A DNA stretch of 64,000 nucleotides, from assembly GCA_944333055.1 (NCBI GenBank), contig CALVKT010000049.1, positions 25,992 through 89,991 on the forward strand, given 5' to 3'. A program made the position numbers and the translations under genes. This DNA is from an uncultured Clostridia bacterium. Its GTDB lineage: Bacteria; Bacillota; Clostridia; Christensenellales; Aristaeellaceae. Under the pieces are notes generated by a model. It ran no database searches. It was not told the origin of the DNA and was given only the letters and a program-made list of their open reading frames with translations. Each line of letters begins with the position of its first letter. Position 1 is the first letter of the stretch. Below, piece after piece: positions 52,964-61,154 of this stretch.

Positions 52964-53647
52964 ATGAGAAACAACGAACTGCGCGGGCCGGCGGCCATCG
53001 AGATGGACATCATTCCGTCGGATACCGACCATCTGTTTTCTGAAAACGAGGCGCTCTATCAGGAGACGATGATGCGCTACCATTGCGCGATTCTGGAGAT
53101 GCGCACCAAGCTGGAGGTGCTCTCCAGGGATATGACGGTGCGCTACCGCCGCAATCCCATCGAGTTCATCGAGAGCCGGCTCAAAAAGCCCTCGTCCATC
53201 GCGCGCAAGCTGCGGCGCAACGGCAGCGAGGTCACGGTGGAGAACATGATCGAGCAGGTGTCGGATATCGCCGGCATCCGCGTGCTGTGCGCGTACATCG
53301 ACGACATCTACGAGATCGCCCGCATGCTGGCCAGACAGCAGGACGTGCGCATCATCAACGTCAAGGACTACATCAAAAAGCCCAAGGACAACGGCTACCG
53401 CAGCTATCACATGATCGTCGAGATCCCGGTGTACTTCTCCGACGCCGTGCGCCCCGTGCGCTGCGAGATTCAGATCCGCACCATCGCCATGGACTTCTGG
53501 GCCACGCTCGACCACGACATGCAGTACAAAAAGGAGGTCGAGGATGCCGAGGAGATCATGCGCGAGCTCAAGGCGTGCGCGGACATCATCCACAGCACGG
53601 ACGAGAAGATGATGCGCCTGCGCGAGCGCATCCATCGCATCGAATGA
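52964..53647 (+). CDS. Small alarmone synthetase (GTP pyrophosphokinase, RelQ/YjbM-like)
   Basis: 227 residues containing only the RelA/SpoT synthetase domain: DIAGIRVLCAYIDDIYEIA, YIKKPKDNGYRSYHM and VRCEIQIRTIAMDFWATLDH. There is no hydrolase, TGS or ACT domain, so it makes (p)ppGpp but cannot degrade it. Residues 20-90 form the N-terminal helical segment used for oligomerisation in RelQ. AAAGGAA precedes the ATG. Single-gene unit. Confidence 0.92.
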   Translation: MRNNELRGPAAIEMDIIPSDTDHLFSENEALYQETMMRYHCAILEMRTKLEVLSRDMTVRYRRNPIEFIESRLKKPSSIARKLRRNGSEVTVENMIEQVSDIAGIRVLCAYIDDIYEIARMLARQQDVRIINVKDYIKKPKDNGYRSYHMIVEIPVYFSDAVRPVRCEIQIRTIAMDFWATLDHDMQYKKEVEDAEEIMRELKACADIIHSTDEKMMRLRERIHRIE

Positions 53648-53731
53648 CGACATCCATCGCCCATGCGGCGCACCACAGGGTGCGCCTTTTCGATGGAAAG
53701 ACAAATAAAATTTGGATTATGACAAATATAA

Positions 53732-53760
53732 TTGACAATGCGTGCGACCTGCGCTATAAT
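53732..53760 (+). promoter_or_regulatory. Consensus promoter of the C_GCAxxG_C_C gene
   Basis: TTGACA, 17-base spacer, TATAAT. The expected transcription start is about 53767. Confidence 0.9.
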
Positions 53761-53790
53761 CAGGCCATGCGAAACGGGGAGGCGGCGAAC

Positions 53791-54192
53791 ATGCTGGCGG
53801 ACATCGCGCAACGGTACTATATGCAGGACTACAACTGTGCGGAGAGCGTGCTGCTGGCCGCCGACGAGGCGTATGGCCTGGGGCTTGCGCAGGGCGCGCA
53901 CAGGCTGCTCAGCGCGTTTGGCGGCGGCATGGGCTGCGGCGGGGTCTGCGGCGCGCTGGCGGGCAGCCTGGCCGCGCTGGGGCAGGCTGCGGTGGCGGAA
54001 CGCGCGCATGCGACGCCGGATTTCAGGGCGCTGTGTGCGGGCTGCGTGTCCCGGTTTGAGGCGGCGCTGGGCGGGCGCGACTGCGCACAGCTCAAGCCCC
54101 TGTATTTTGCCGAGACCACGCGATGCCTGCAAACCGTGCGCCGCGCGGCGGACGCGCTGGAGGCGCAGATGGACGCACTGCGGAACGCTTGA
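53791..54192 (+). CDS. C_GCAxxG_C_C family protein
   Basis: 133 residues. The cysteine pattern of this family is visible: DYNCAESVLLAA, FGGGMGCGGVCGALAGSLAAL, LCAGCVSRFE and DCAQLKP. Its function is unknown but a redox or metal/cofactor role is usually assumed; many members occur beside redox enzymes. The start at 53791 is eight bases from GGGGAGG. An in-frame ATG at 53767 coincides with the expected transcription start, so it could only be used on a leaderless transcript. Confidence 0.86.
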   Translation: MLADIAQRYYMQDYNCAESVLLAADEAYGLGLAQGAHRLLSAFGGGMGCGGVCGALAGSLAALGQAAVAERAHATPDFRALCAGCVSRFEAALGGRDCAQLKPLYFAETTRCLQTVRRAADALEAQMDALRNA

Positions 54193-54217
54193 AAAAAACG
54201 GGCATGCCTGCTATAAT
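54189..54217 (+). promoter_or_regulatory. Promoter of DUF951-lepB
   Basis: TTGAAA, 17-base spacer, TATAAT; the -35 overlaps the end of the preceding gene. Confidence 0.8.
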
Positions 54218-54252
54218 AAGCCGAAAACCGGTGGAGTTGGAAGGTGCAGGCC

Positions 54253-54477
54253 ATGGATGAATTGATGCTGGGCGATCTGGTGCAGATGCGCAAGACGCAC
54301 CCCTGCGGCAGCGACAGATGGACGGTGATTCGCGTGGGCGCGGACATCAAGATCCGGTGCGGCGGCTGCGGCCGCATCGTGATGATGGACAGGGCGGACT
54401 TCATGAAGCGCATGAAGAAGATCCTCGCGCACAGCGAAACGCCCATTCGCGGCACGAACGAATTGGACGAACTGTAA
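54253..54477 (+). CDS. DUF951 family protein
   Basis: 74 residues: LGDLVQMRKTHPCGSDRWTV, IRVGADIKIRCGGCGRIVMM. These elements define the short DUF951 family of Firmicutes, possibly nucleic-acid binding through its CGGCG zinc-like knuckle. ATG at 54253 is eight bases from GGAAGG. It lies 17 bases upstream of lepB. Confidence 0.9.
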   Translation: MDELMLGDLVQMRKTHPCGSDRWTVIRVGADIKIRCGGCGRIVMMDRADFMKRMKKILAHSETPIRGTNELDEL

Positions 54478-54494
54478 AGAGAGGCGCATATCCG

Positions 54495-55049
54495 ATGGAG
54501 CAGAAAAAGAAGGAAAAACCCAAGAAGTCGATTGGACGCGAGATCTTCGAGTGGATCATGGTCTTCGTGGTGGCGGCGGCGATGGCGTTCGTCGTGCGCA
54601 CGTTCATCTTTGAGCCGGTGCGCGTGGACGGCTCGTCCATGCTCAACACGCTGGAGGACGGCGAGTTCATGATCGCCACCAAGTACGACTATCTGCTGGG
54701 CGATCCGGAGCGGTTTGACATCGTCATCTGCAATTATCCGAACACGGACGACGGCATGTACCGCGTCAAGCGCGTGATCGGCCTGCCGGACGAGACGATC
54801 GAGCTGCGCGCGGGCGAACTGTACGTGGACGGCGAGCACGTCGAGCAGAACTTCGACATGACGCCCAACGACGCGTACTTCGGGCCCTACACCGTGCCGT
54901 CGGGACACTACTTCGTCGTCGGCGACAACCGCAACAACTCCAAGGACAGCCGCTCCACGCTGGTGGGTCCGCTCTCGCGCGACGAGATCAAGGGCCATGT
55001 GCGCGCGGTCGTCTTCCCGTTCACGCACTTCCGGCTGATGGAAGATTGA
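54495..55049 (+). CDS. lepB: Signal peptidase I
   Basis: 184 residues, type I signal peptidase of the short Gram-positive form with one N-terminal membrane anchor. The catalytic dyad is Ser48 (VDGSSMLNTL) and Lys92 (YRVKRVIGLPDE); GDNRNNSKDSR is the family box. AGAGGCG precedes the ATG. It is cotranscribed with the DUF951 gene and has a terminator after it. Confidence 0.95.
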   Translation: MEQKKKEKPKKSIGREIFEWIMVFVVAAAMAFVVRTFIFEPVRVDGSSMLNTLEDGEFMIATKYDYLLGDPERFDIVICNYPNTDDGMYRVKRVIGLPDETIELRAGELYVDGEHVEQNFDMTPNDAYFGPYTVPSGHYFVVGDNRNNSKDSRSTLVGPLSRDEIKGHVRAVVFPFTHFRLMED

Positions 55050-55056
55050 CAGGCCA

Positions 55057-55082
55057 ATCCCGCACGACCGTGCGGGATTTTT
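55057..55082 (+). terminator. Terminator of lepB
   Basis: 10-bp stem ATCCCGCACG/CGTGCGGGAT and T5. Confidence 0.9.
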
Positions 55083-55149
55083 GCATGGAACGAGGGGATG
55101 CCGCCTTCAAGCGGTTTTGCCCGGCACGCGGCGCGAAAGGGAAGGGCCA

Positions 55150-55178
55150 TTGCGCGGGCTTTGCTTTTGCGGTATAAT
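55150..55178 (+). promoter_or_regulatory. Promoter of deoC
   Basis: TTGCGC, 17-base spacer, TATAAT. Confidence 0.65.
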
Positions 55179-55209
55179 GGGCGCAGAAGAACGCGCGAGG
55201 AGGATACAT

Positions 55210-55884
55210 ATGGAACGGAGCAAGATTCTCTCGATGGTGGATCACACGCTGCTCAAGCCGGAGGCCACGTGGGCGCAGATTCAGGAGATCTGCGACGACG
55301 CGATGCGCTACGGCACGGCGACGGTCTGCATCCCGGCCAGCCATGTGGCGCGCTGCAAGGCGTACATGCAGGCGCACGGCACCAGGGTGGGCGTGTGCAC
55401 GGTCATCGGCTTCCCGACGGGCTATTCGACCACGGCGGTCAAGGCGTTTGAGGCGGCGGACGCGGTGCGAAACGGTGCGGACGAGATCGACATGGTCATC
55501 GACATCGGCATGCTCAAGGACGGGCGCGATGAGGACGTGCGCGCGCAGATCGACGCGGTGAAGGCGGCGTGCGCCGGCAGGACGCTCAAGGTGATCATCG
55601 AGACCTGCCTGCTCACCGAGGCGGAAAAGGTGCGCATGTGCGAGATCGTGAACCGCTCGCAGGCGGACTTCATCAAGACGAGCACGGGCTTTTCCAGCGG
55701 CGGCGCGACGTTTGAGGACGTGGCGCTCATGGCCGCGCACATGGCCCCGGGCAAGCAGATCAAGGCGGCGGGCGGCATCGCCTCCATGGAGGACGCGGAG
55801 CGCTTCATCGAGCTGGGCGCGACGCGCCTGGGCACCAGCCGGATCGTCAAGATCCTCAAAAACGAGGAGGCGACGGGCTACTGA
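55210..55884 (+). CDS. deoC: Deoxyribose-phosphate aldolase
   Basis: 224 residues; cleaves 2-deoxyribose 5-phosphate to glyceraldehyde 3-phosphate and acetaldehyde. Class I motifs: DHTLLKP at the N terminus, IGFPTGYSTTAVK, EIDMVIDIGMLKDG, the Schiff-base Lys in DFIKTSTGFSSGGAT and Lys in QIKAAGGI. GAGGAGG precedes the ATG. No other nucleoside-catabolism gene adjoins it. Confidence 0.96.
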   Translation: MERSKILSMVDHTLLKPEATWAQIQEICDDAMRYGTATVCIPASHVARCKAYMQAHGTRVGVCTVIGFPTGYSTTAVKAFEAADAVRNGADEIDMVIDIGMLKDGRDEDVRAQIDAVKAACAGRTLKVIIETCLLTEAEKVRMCEIVNRSQADFIKTSTGFSSGGATFEDVALMAAHMAPGKQIKAAGGIASMEDAERFIELGATRLGTSRIVKILKNEEATGY

Positions 55885-55929
55885 CGCCCTGTTTTCCGAA
55901 AAATAACAGGAAAAGACGGGCGAAAGCCG

Positions 55930-55958
55930 TTGACAGAAGCGTCAAAAACTGTTATCAT
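55930..55958 (+). promoter_or_regulatory. Promoter of the rplU operon
   Basis: TTGACA, 17-base spacer, TATCAT. Confidence 0.85.
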
Positions 55959-55964
55959 AGAAAG

Positions 55965-56052
55965 GTAAGCCGCACGGGGCTGGTCTTTTTGAAATGCCCG
56001 GATTTTCCGGACTGCCTGAACCCGGCGAGTAATGATGAGGAGGTGTCACCAC
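55965..56052 (+). promoter_or_regulatory. Probable L21 leader RNA
   Basis: The roughly 90-base untranslated leader of rplU has short stems (for example TCCGGA-type pairing in GGATTTTCCGG) and precedes L21, the setting of the Firmicutes ribosomal L21 leader. Assigned by position and rough structure only. Confidence 0.45.
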
Positions 56053-56358
56053 ATGTACGCTATTATTGCGACTGGTGGCAAGCAGTACCGTGTCAGCGAG
56101 GGCGACGTGATCTACATCGAGAAGATCGATGCGCAGGTCGACTCCGCAGTCTCTTTCGACGTCCTGCTCGTGGGGAACGAGGGCGACGTCAAGGTCGGCA
56201 CCCCGGTGGTCGAGGGTGTGAAGGTTGAAGGCAAGGTCGTCGGCCAGATCCGTGGCGAGAAGATCGTGGTCTTCAAGTACAAGTCCAAGAAGAACTATCG
56301 CCGTAAGCAGGGCCACCGTCAGCCGTACACCAAGGTGGAAATCACCAAGATCGGCTAA
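56053..56358 (+). CDS. rplU: 50S ribosomal protein L21
   Basis: 101 residues: [18 protein letters not shown] at the N terminus and [20 protein letters not shown] at the C terminus are diagnostic. AGGAGGTG precedes the ATG at 56053. First gene of rplU-prp-rpmA; three bases separate it from prp. Confidence 0.98.
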   Translation: MYAIIATGGKQYRVSEGDVIYIEKIDAQVDSAVSFDVLLVGNEGDVKVGTPVVEGVKVEGKVVGQIRGEKIVVFKYKSKKNYRRKQGHRQPYTKVEITKIG

Positions 56359-56361
56359 GCG

Positions 56362-56739
56362 ATGACCACCATCACGGTCTATACGCTTGACGGCGGCGCG
56401 GTCAAGGGCTATGAAGCCGAGGGCCACGCGGGCGGCAAGCGGATACGGGGTTACGATCTGGTCTGCTGCGCGGTCTCCGCGCTGACGCAGACCGGCGTCA
56501 ACGCCCTGTGCGCGGTGGCGGGCATCACGCCCGACGTGCGCGTGCAGGACGGCCACCTGCGCTGCATCCTGCCCGACGGCCTGGACGAACAGGCGATGGC
56601 AAACGCACAGATCGTGATCCGCACGATCATGACAGGACTGACAGACATTCAAACCATCTATCCGAATCTGGTTCGGATACAGCAAAAAGAATGGAGGCAA
56701 GCAGATGCTTACGATGAATCTTCAGCTCTTCGCGCATAA
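56362..56739 (+). CDS. prp: Ribosomal-processing cysteine protease Prp
   Basis: 125 residues. The catalytic pair is His22 (EGHAGG) and a Cys in [11 protein letters not shown] (35 or 36). Prp removes the N-terminal extension of L27 in Firmicutes, and the L27 encoded next to it has that extension. The start has little ribosome site of its own and lies three bases after rplU, implying coupling. Its 3' end overlaps rpmA by 35 bases. Confidence 0.93.
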   Translation: MTTITVYTLDGGAVKGYEAEGHAGGKRIRGYDLVCCAVSALTQTGVNALCAVAGITPDVRVQDGHLRCILPDGLDEQAMANAQIVIRTIMTGLTDIQTIYPNLVRIQQKEWRQADAYDESSALRA

Positions 56740-56989
56740 GAAGGGTACCGGTTCTTCCCATAACGGCCGCGACAGCGAGTCCAAGCGCCTGGGCGCCAAG
56801 CGCGCGGACGGCCAGTTCGTTCTGGCGGGCAACATCCTGTACCGTCAGCGCGGCACCCACATCCATCCCGGCACCAACTGCGGCATCGGCGGCGACGACA
56901 CCCTCTTCGCCCTGGTGGACGGCGTGGTTCGCTTCGAGCGCATGGGCAAGAAGAAGACCCAGTGCAGCGTGTACCCGGTCGCGCAGTAA
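56705..56989 (+). CDS. rpmA: 50S ribosomal protein L27
   Basis: 94 residues including the N-terminal extension MLTMNLQLF, cut by Prp after Phe to expose [22 protein letters not shown] precedes the ATG at 56705. The remainder is a typical L27. A strong terminator follows 11 bases after the stop. Confidence 0.98.
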   Translation: MLTMNLQLFAHKKGTGSSHNGRDSESKRLGAKRADGQFVLAGNILYRQRGTHIHPGTNCGIGGDDTLFALVDGVVRFERMGKKKTQCSVYPVAQ

Positions 56990-57000
56990 CAGACAGTCGA

Positions 57001-57035
57001 AACGGAGCATCGAGCCAATCGATGCTTCGTTTTTT
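57001..57035 (+). terminator. Terminator of the rplU-prp-rpmA operon
   Basis: 13-bp stem AACGGAGCATCGA/TCGATGCTTCGTT (one G-T pair), T6. Confidence 0.9.
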
Positions 57036-57187
57036 CGTATCAAAACCCCGCCGCGCGCGGGGCTTGCGGTGCGCATGCTGCCGGATGCTCCGACAATCCG
57101 CGTCGCCTCCATGTGCCGTTTGGACGGGAAAAAACGCCTGCGGCATGAATCGCGCTTCTTCGCGTCGCGGCGATTCCGGCATATGCG

Positions 57188-57850
57188 TCAGGACAGATAC
57201 TTTTTGAAGTAGCCGTCTCCCCATGTGAAGGCATACGGAGAATGTTCGTCCTTGCAGAGCCACTCCACGCCGTGCAGCGACAGCGCGCCCAATGCCATGC
57301 TGCAAATGAGCGCGACCGGGATCTGCCAAAGCGCAATGGCCTGCTCCGTGAAAAAGGAGACGACGATGCCGACGGCGACAGGGATGTATCCAAACCACGT
57401 CGTGAAGCTTCCGGGGGTGTAGATCGTCCGCTTGCCTTTGTTCCGGAAGCGCTTGTAGGCAAACAGGCCGCCGCTCGTATGCCCGACCACCTCCGCCAGA
57501 CACAGAAACAGCTGCATGAACATGAAGACGGGATTGACCCCGACCAGCAGCACGACGCAGCCGAAGACGACGCCGATGAGGTTCGTCAGCATATCGCTGA
57601 GCTGATTCATCGGATAGCGGTCGGGCGCGTGCGAGTGCTGCATGAGGTTGTACATCGTGTGGAACCCGCCGGGGACATGCCATTCTTCGAGCACGTGGAT
57701 GGGCAGCAGGATCGTCGCGCAGGCAAACAGCTTTCTCTGGAAAGACCAGACGTTCCAGCGGCAGATCAGGCAGCCGAGGATCACGCCCGCTGCGCCGATG
57801 ATGGCATACAGCCATATGGACAGCCACCACTTTGTGATCTTGACCTTCAT
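57188..57850 (-). CDS. HXXEE-domain membrane protein
   Basis: 220 residues with six or so hydrophobic helices. HVLEEWHVPGGF (near residue 52) contains the HxxEE signature, and a second acidic/His cluster appears at CLAEVVGHTSGG. The family is uncharacterised; conserved His/Glu in membranes suggests metal or enzymatic function. Codon and base composition looks less G+C-rich than neighbours, possibly acquired. ACGAGGCG lies before the ATG. Confidence 0.82.
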   Translation of the reverse strand: MKVKITKWWLSIWLYAIIGAAGVILGCLICRWNVWSFQRKLFACATILLPIHVLEEWHVPGGFHTMYNLMQHSHAPDRYPMNQLSDMLTNLIGVVFGCVVLLVGVNPVFMFMQLFLCLAEVVGHTSGGLFAYKRFRNKGKRTIYTPGSFTTWFGYIPVAVGIVVSFFTEQAIALWQIPVALICSMALGALSLHGVEWLCKDEHSPYAFTWGDGYFKKYLS

Positions 57851-57953
57851 CGCGAATCGCCTCGTTTCATTCAGATGGGTTTGATTGTATCACAAATCTT
57901 CGACGTATGCCATGCCGGATGCAGTCCATCCGCTTTGCACGCCTGGCGGCAAC

Positions 57954-57978
57954 AAAAAAGCGCCGGGATAACCGGCGC
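57954..57978 (-). terminator. Terminator of the 46-residue gene
   Basis: - strand stem GCGCCGG/CCGGCGC with T6 tail, 16 bases beyond the stop. Confidence 0.8.
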
Positions 57979-57993
57979 GGCAGACACGGGAGC

Positions 57994-58134
57994 TTACAGG
58001 CGGGAGAGCATGGTCGCGTTGTACTCGTAGTGCAGGTAGCTGGCCACCTCGCTGGAAGCGGCGCGATTGTCGAGCGCGGAGAGCAGGAGGGAAGCGCCGA
58101 AGAGCACGGCCACGACGAAAAGAACAGTCAGCAT
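57994..58134 (-). CDS. Small membrane protein, 46 residues
   Basis: An unrecognised short gene: MLTVLFVVAVLFGASLLLSA is one helix, followed by LDNRAASSEVASYLHYEYN. GCGAGG is upstream of the ATG at suitable spacing and a perfect intrinsic terminator follows, which supports expression. It lies head to tail with the HXXEE gene, about 140 bases from it. Confidence 0.7.
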   Translation of the reverse strand: MLTVLFVVAVLFGASLLLSALDNRAASSEVASYLHYEYNATMLSRL

Positions 58135-58399
58135 GGGAATGCCTCGCTTTCAAAAAATTGCAGGATGGTCGGGACGGCAGGCGGAAGGCCGCGCTGCCCG
58201 GTTCGTGGGAACATTATAGCACGGCAAAACCAAAAAGTACACTGTTTTTTCTAAAAATACAAAGAAAAATCTGACCGGCTCCAAAAATTCAGCGGCAGGG
58301 TTCCGGGGGCGTTTCCGGCCCGTTTTTTTGCATAAACGCCATGCCTGAGTTGCATACAAGCTGCAAATTGAAACGAAAAATGCAAGGGGAGGGTGAAAG

Positions 58400-58745
58400 G
58401 ATTTCACGCAAGGGACGAGGGGCGATGGGGGACGTCGGGGCGCCGCACCGAACCCCGGTTGGGGGAAATGATTTTCCCCACCCCCCCCTCACTGCCCCGG
58501 CTCATGCGCCGGGGCAGGTATCGAGGCGCCTGCGGTTGAAAGGCACAAAGCAAAAAAGCCGGAGGCACATCAACCTGCTTTCGCTTGTATCGAGAGCAGG
58601 CTTTGCGCCTCCGGCCTTTCCTTCCCCGGCGCATGTGCCGGGGGCGAAATCATGTAAGGTTTGCGGCAGGACGCCGCGAAGCGAACATGGGTCAAGGGGT
58701 TTGGGGCAGCGCTCCGAGCGGGTTTGGGCGGCAGCCCAACGTTCC
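58400..58745. repeat. G+C-rich repeat modules downstream of nth
   Basis: A first block resembles the CGGGGCGCCGC / AACCCCGG hairpins; module S appears as CCCCGGCTCATGCGCCGGGG (about 58497) and CCCCGGCGCATGTGCCGGGG (about 58625); a forward element (CGCCGCGAAGCGAACATG to GGGCGGCAGCCCAACG) ends nine bases from the nth stop. The gap 58135-58753 has no other gene. Confidence 0.8.
58552..58615 (-). terminator. Two-tier hairpin terminator of nth
   Basis: Outer stem GCCGGAGGC/GCCTCCGGC and inner stem CCTGCTTTCG/CGAGAGCAGG; six T residues follow on the - strand. Repeat modules separate it from the nth stop. Confidence 0.7.
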
Positions 58746-58753
58746 TCCTGCCG

Positions 58754-59395
58754 TCACTTCTTTCCATTCGGGTTCCCGTTCGCGTACTGGCACCAGCTCG
58801 CGAGCGTGCAGCGCTCGCAGGCGGGCTTGCGCGCGGCGCAGACGCGGCGGCCGTGGAAGATGAGCCAGTGGTGCGCGCGGCTCCACTTGTCGCGCGGGAT
58901 GTGCTGCATCAGCTGACGCTCGGTGGCCAGCACGTCGCCTGCGTCCGCCAGGCCGAGCCGGTTGGAGACGCGAAAGACGTGCGTGTCCACGGCGATGGCG
59001 TCCGCGCCGAACGCGCAGCTCATGACCACGTTGGCCGTCTTTCGGCCCACGCCGGGCAGCGCGACGAGCTTGTCGTGATCGGCGGGGACCTCGCCGCCGT
59101 ATTCGGCGACCAGCGCGCGCGCCGTGGCCACGAGGTTTTTCGCCTTGTTGTGGTAGAGGCCGCAGGTCTTGATCAGCGGCTCCACGTCGGCGGGCTCGGC
59201 CTTGGCCAGCGCCTGCGCGTCGGGATAGGCGGCAAAGAGCGCGGGCGTGACCATGTTCACCTTCACATCCGTGCACTGCGCGGAGAGGATGACGGCGACG
59301 AGCAGCTGATATGGGTTTTGAAAGTGCAGGGCGGGCCGGGCGTCGGGGTACAGGCGTTCGAGTTCGCGCAACATGCAATCGATCTGGCCGGACAT
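58754..59395 (-). CDS. nth: Endonuclease III
   Basis: 213 residues; DNA glycosylase/AP lyase for oxidised pyrimidines. Helix-hairpin-helix LPGVGRKTANVV with the catalytic Lys, catalytic Asp in VDTHVFRVSNRLG, and a C-x6-C-x2-C-x5-C [4Fe-4S] loop (CAARKPACERCTLASWC). AAAGGGG precedes the ATG. Promoter at 59425-59453 (- strand TTGTCA, 17, TATAAT). Confidence 0.96.
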   Translation of the reverse strand: MSGQIDCMLRELERLYPDARPALHFQNPYQLLVAVILSAQCTDVKVNMVTPALFAAYPDAQALAKAEPADVEPLIKTCGLYHNKAKNLVATARALVAEYGGEVPADHDKLVALPGVGRKTANVVMSCAFGADAIAVDTHVFRVSNRLGLADAGDVLATERQLMQHIPRDKWSRAHHWLIFHGRRVCAARKPACERCTLASWCQYANGNPNGKK

Positions 59396-59424
59396 GAAAA
59401 GAACCCCTTTCGTTTGATGCCTCC

Positions 59425-59453
59425 ATTATAGCGGACGAAAGGGGAAATGACAA
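59425..59453 (-). promoter_or_regulatory. Promoter of nth
   Basis: - strand TTGTCA, 17-base spacer, TATAAT. Confidence 0.75.
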
Positions 59454-59464
59454 GAAGCAGCGCT

Positions 59465-59740
59465 TCATGCGAGCGGGAGGGGCGTCAGGCGGATCTGGCG
59501 CGTGCCGTAATCGTCCACGCGATAAAACCCGATCAGCGCGCCGGGATTCAGACGCCGGTAGACCGCCGCCACCTGCGCAAGCTCGTTTAAGTCAAAGCGC
59601 ACCGACAGCCCGCAGCCCATCGCGACCTCGCGCGGCGTGGAGATGACGCCGGCGTAGAGCCCCGCGCGGCGCAGTGCGTCTTCCATCCGCAGCACCTGCG
59701 TGCGCGAGCGGAAGGCGGCGATGCCAAAGGATGATTGCAT
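59465..59740 (-). CDS. DUF3343 protein (putative Se/S carrier-like)
   Basis: 91 residues: FRSRTQVLRMEDALRRAGLYAGVISTPREV then AMGCGLSVRF. DUF3343 proteins resemble YedF/Tus-like sulfur or selenium carriers, with a Cys-containing GCGLSVR box. GGGAGGG precedes the ATG at 59740. It is head to head (106-base gap) with a cysteine-desulfurase-like gene, the usual partner. Confidence 0.88.
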   Translation of the reverse strand: MQSSFGIAAFRSRTQVLRMEDALRRAGLYAGVISTPREVAMGCGLSVRFDLNELAQVAAVYRRLNPGALIGFYRVDDYGTRQIRLTPLPLA

Positions 59741-59846
59741 GATCGATTCCCTCCCTGGTCTACCCTGCGGCAAACCTCATATACTCCAACGTATGCGGCT
59801 TGAACGCGCCGGGTTCCCGGCGGCGGGGAAGAAGGGCGGAGGACAT

Positions 59847-60977
59847 ATGATCTATCTGGACAATGCGGCGACCAGCTTTCCCAAGCCGCGCGAGACGGTG
59901 CGGGCGATGGCGGCCGCGCTGGAAACCTGCGGCGCAAACCCCGGCCGGTCGGGACACGCGCTGGCGCTGGCGGCGGGGCGGATCGTGGAGCGCTGCCGGG
60001 AGGCGATCGCGCAGATGCTCGGCGAGACGGACGCCTCGCGCGTGGCGTTCTGCCAGAACGCGACGGACGCGCTGAACATGGCCATCCACGGCGTGCTGCG
60101 CACGGGCGACCACGCGGTCTCCACGCTGCTGGAGCACAACTCCGTGCTGCGCCCGCTCTCGGAGCTCTCGCGCAGCGGCATCATCACGCTGACGCTCGTG
60201 CCGCCGGACGCGCAGGGACGCATACGGGCCGCCGACATCGAGGCGGCCATGCGCCCGAATACGCGCCTGGTCGCGATGACGCACATGTCCAACGTGCTGG
60301 GCGTCGCGCAGGACGTGCGCGCCGTGGGCGCCGTGTGCAGGCGGCACGGCGCGCTGCTGCTGGCGGACTGCGCGCAGACGGCGGGCCATCTGCCGCTCGC
60401 GCCGCGGGCGTGGGGCTGCGATCTGCTGGCCATGCCGGGCCACAAGGGGCTGCTTGGACCGCACGGCACGGGCGCGCTGTGGGTGCGGCCGGGCGTGGCC
60501 GTCGCGCCGCTGCGCCAGGGCGGCACCGGCTCCGCGTCCGAGAGCGTGTTTCAGCCCCGCATGATGCCCGACGCGCTGGAGTCCGGCACGCTGAACCTGC
60601 CGGGCATCGCCGGGCTGGAGGCGGGCATGCACGAGGCGCTCGGACGCATGGCGGAGACGCACGCGCACGTCGTGATGCTCTGCGATCTGCTGCGGGAGGC
60701 GCTGCTCGACCTGCCGGGCGTGCGCGTGTATACGCCGCAGGGCGCGTCGCTGGTCACGTTCAACGTGGAGGGCGTCGGCTCGCAGGAGACGGCCGCCGTG
60801 ATGAACCGCGCGGGCGTCGCCGTGCGCGGCGGGCTGCACTGCGCGCCGGGCGCGCATCGCGTGCTGGGCACGCTGGACACGGGCGCGGTGCGCGTGAGCC
60901 CCGGCCTGTACAACCTGCGCGAAGACGTGCTGGCCGCAGCGCGCATCATCGCCGCGATGGTGAAGGAAAACAGATAA
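59847..60977 (+). CDS. Cysteine desulfurase-like aminotransferase class V (EF2568 type)
   Basis: 376 residues of fold type I PLP enzymes. MIYLDNAATSFPKP, NATDALNMAIHG, the PLP lysine in MPGHKGLLGPHGTG, and a C-terminal RGGLHCAPGAH with a candidate catalytic Cys are present. The subfamily (I recall it as TIGR01977) lies near selenium-dependent hydroxylase and DUF3343 genes and is thought to supply sulfur or selenium. GGCGGAGG precedes the ATG. It runs opposite to the DUF3343 gene. Confidence 0.9.
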   Translation: MIYLDNAATSFPKPRETVRAMAAALETCGANPGRSGHALALAAGRIVERCREAIAQMLGETDASRVAFCQNATDALNMAIHGVLRTGDHAVSTLLEHNSVLRPLSELSRSGIITLTLVPPDAQGRIRAADIEAAMRPNTRLVAMTHMSNVLGVAQDVRAVGAVCRRHGALLLADCAQTAGHLPLAPRAWGCDLLAMPGHKGLLGPHGTGALWVRPGVAVAPLRQGGTGSASESVFQPRMMPDALESGTLNLPGIAGLEAGMHEALGRMAETHAHVVMLCDLLREALLDLPGVRVYTPQGASLVTFNVEGVGSQETAAVMNRAGVAVRGGLHCAPGAHRVLGTLDTGAVRVSPGLYNLREDVLAAARIIAAMVKENR

Positions 60978-61066
60978 GAAATCATGCGCACATTCGTAAA
61001 ATGGAAAAAAGAAATGGGAAAAAACATAAAATTGCAAGAAATTTAGAGATATGTGTCAATTCTGAC

Positions 61067-61095
61067 TTGCCAATTTCGAAAACGGTTGGTATAAT
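61067..61095 (+). promoter_or_regulatory. Promoter of the ANTAR regulator gene
   Basis: TTGCCA, 17-base spacer, TATAAT. Confidence 0.8.
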
Positions 61096-61154
61096 AACGG
61101 CATCGCGGAAAATGCCGCAGACAGCGGCCCGCATCAGGATGGGAGATGCAGACC

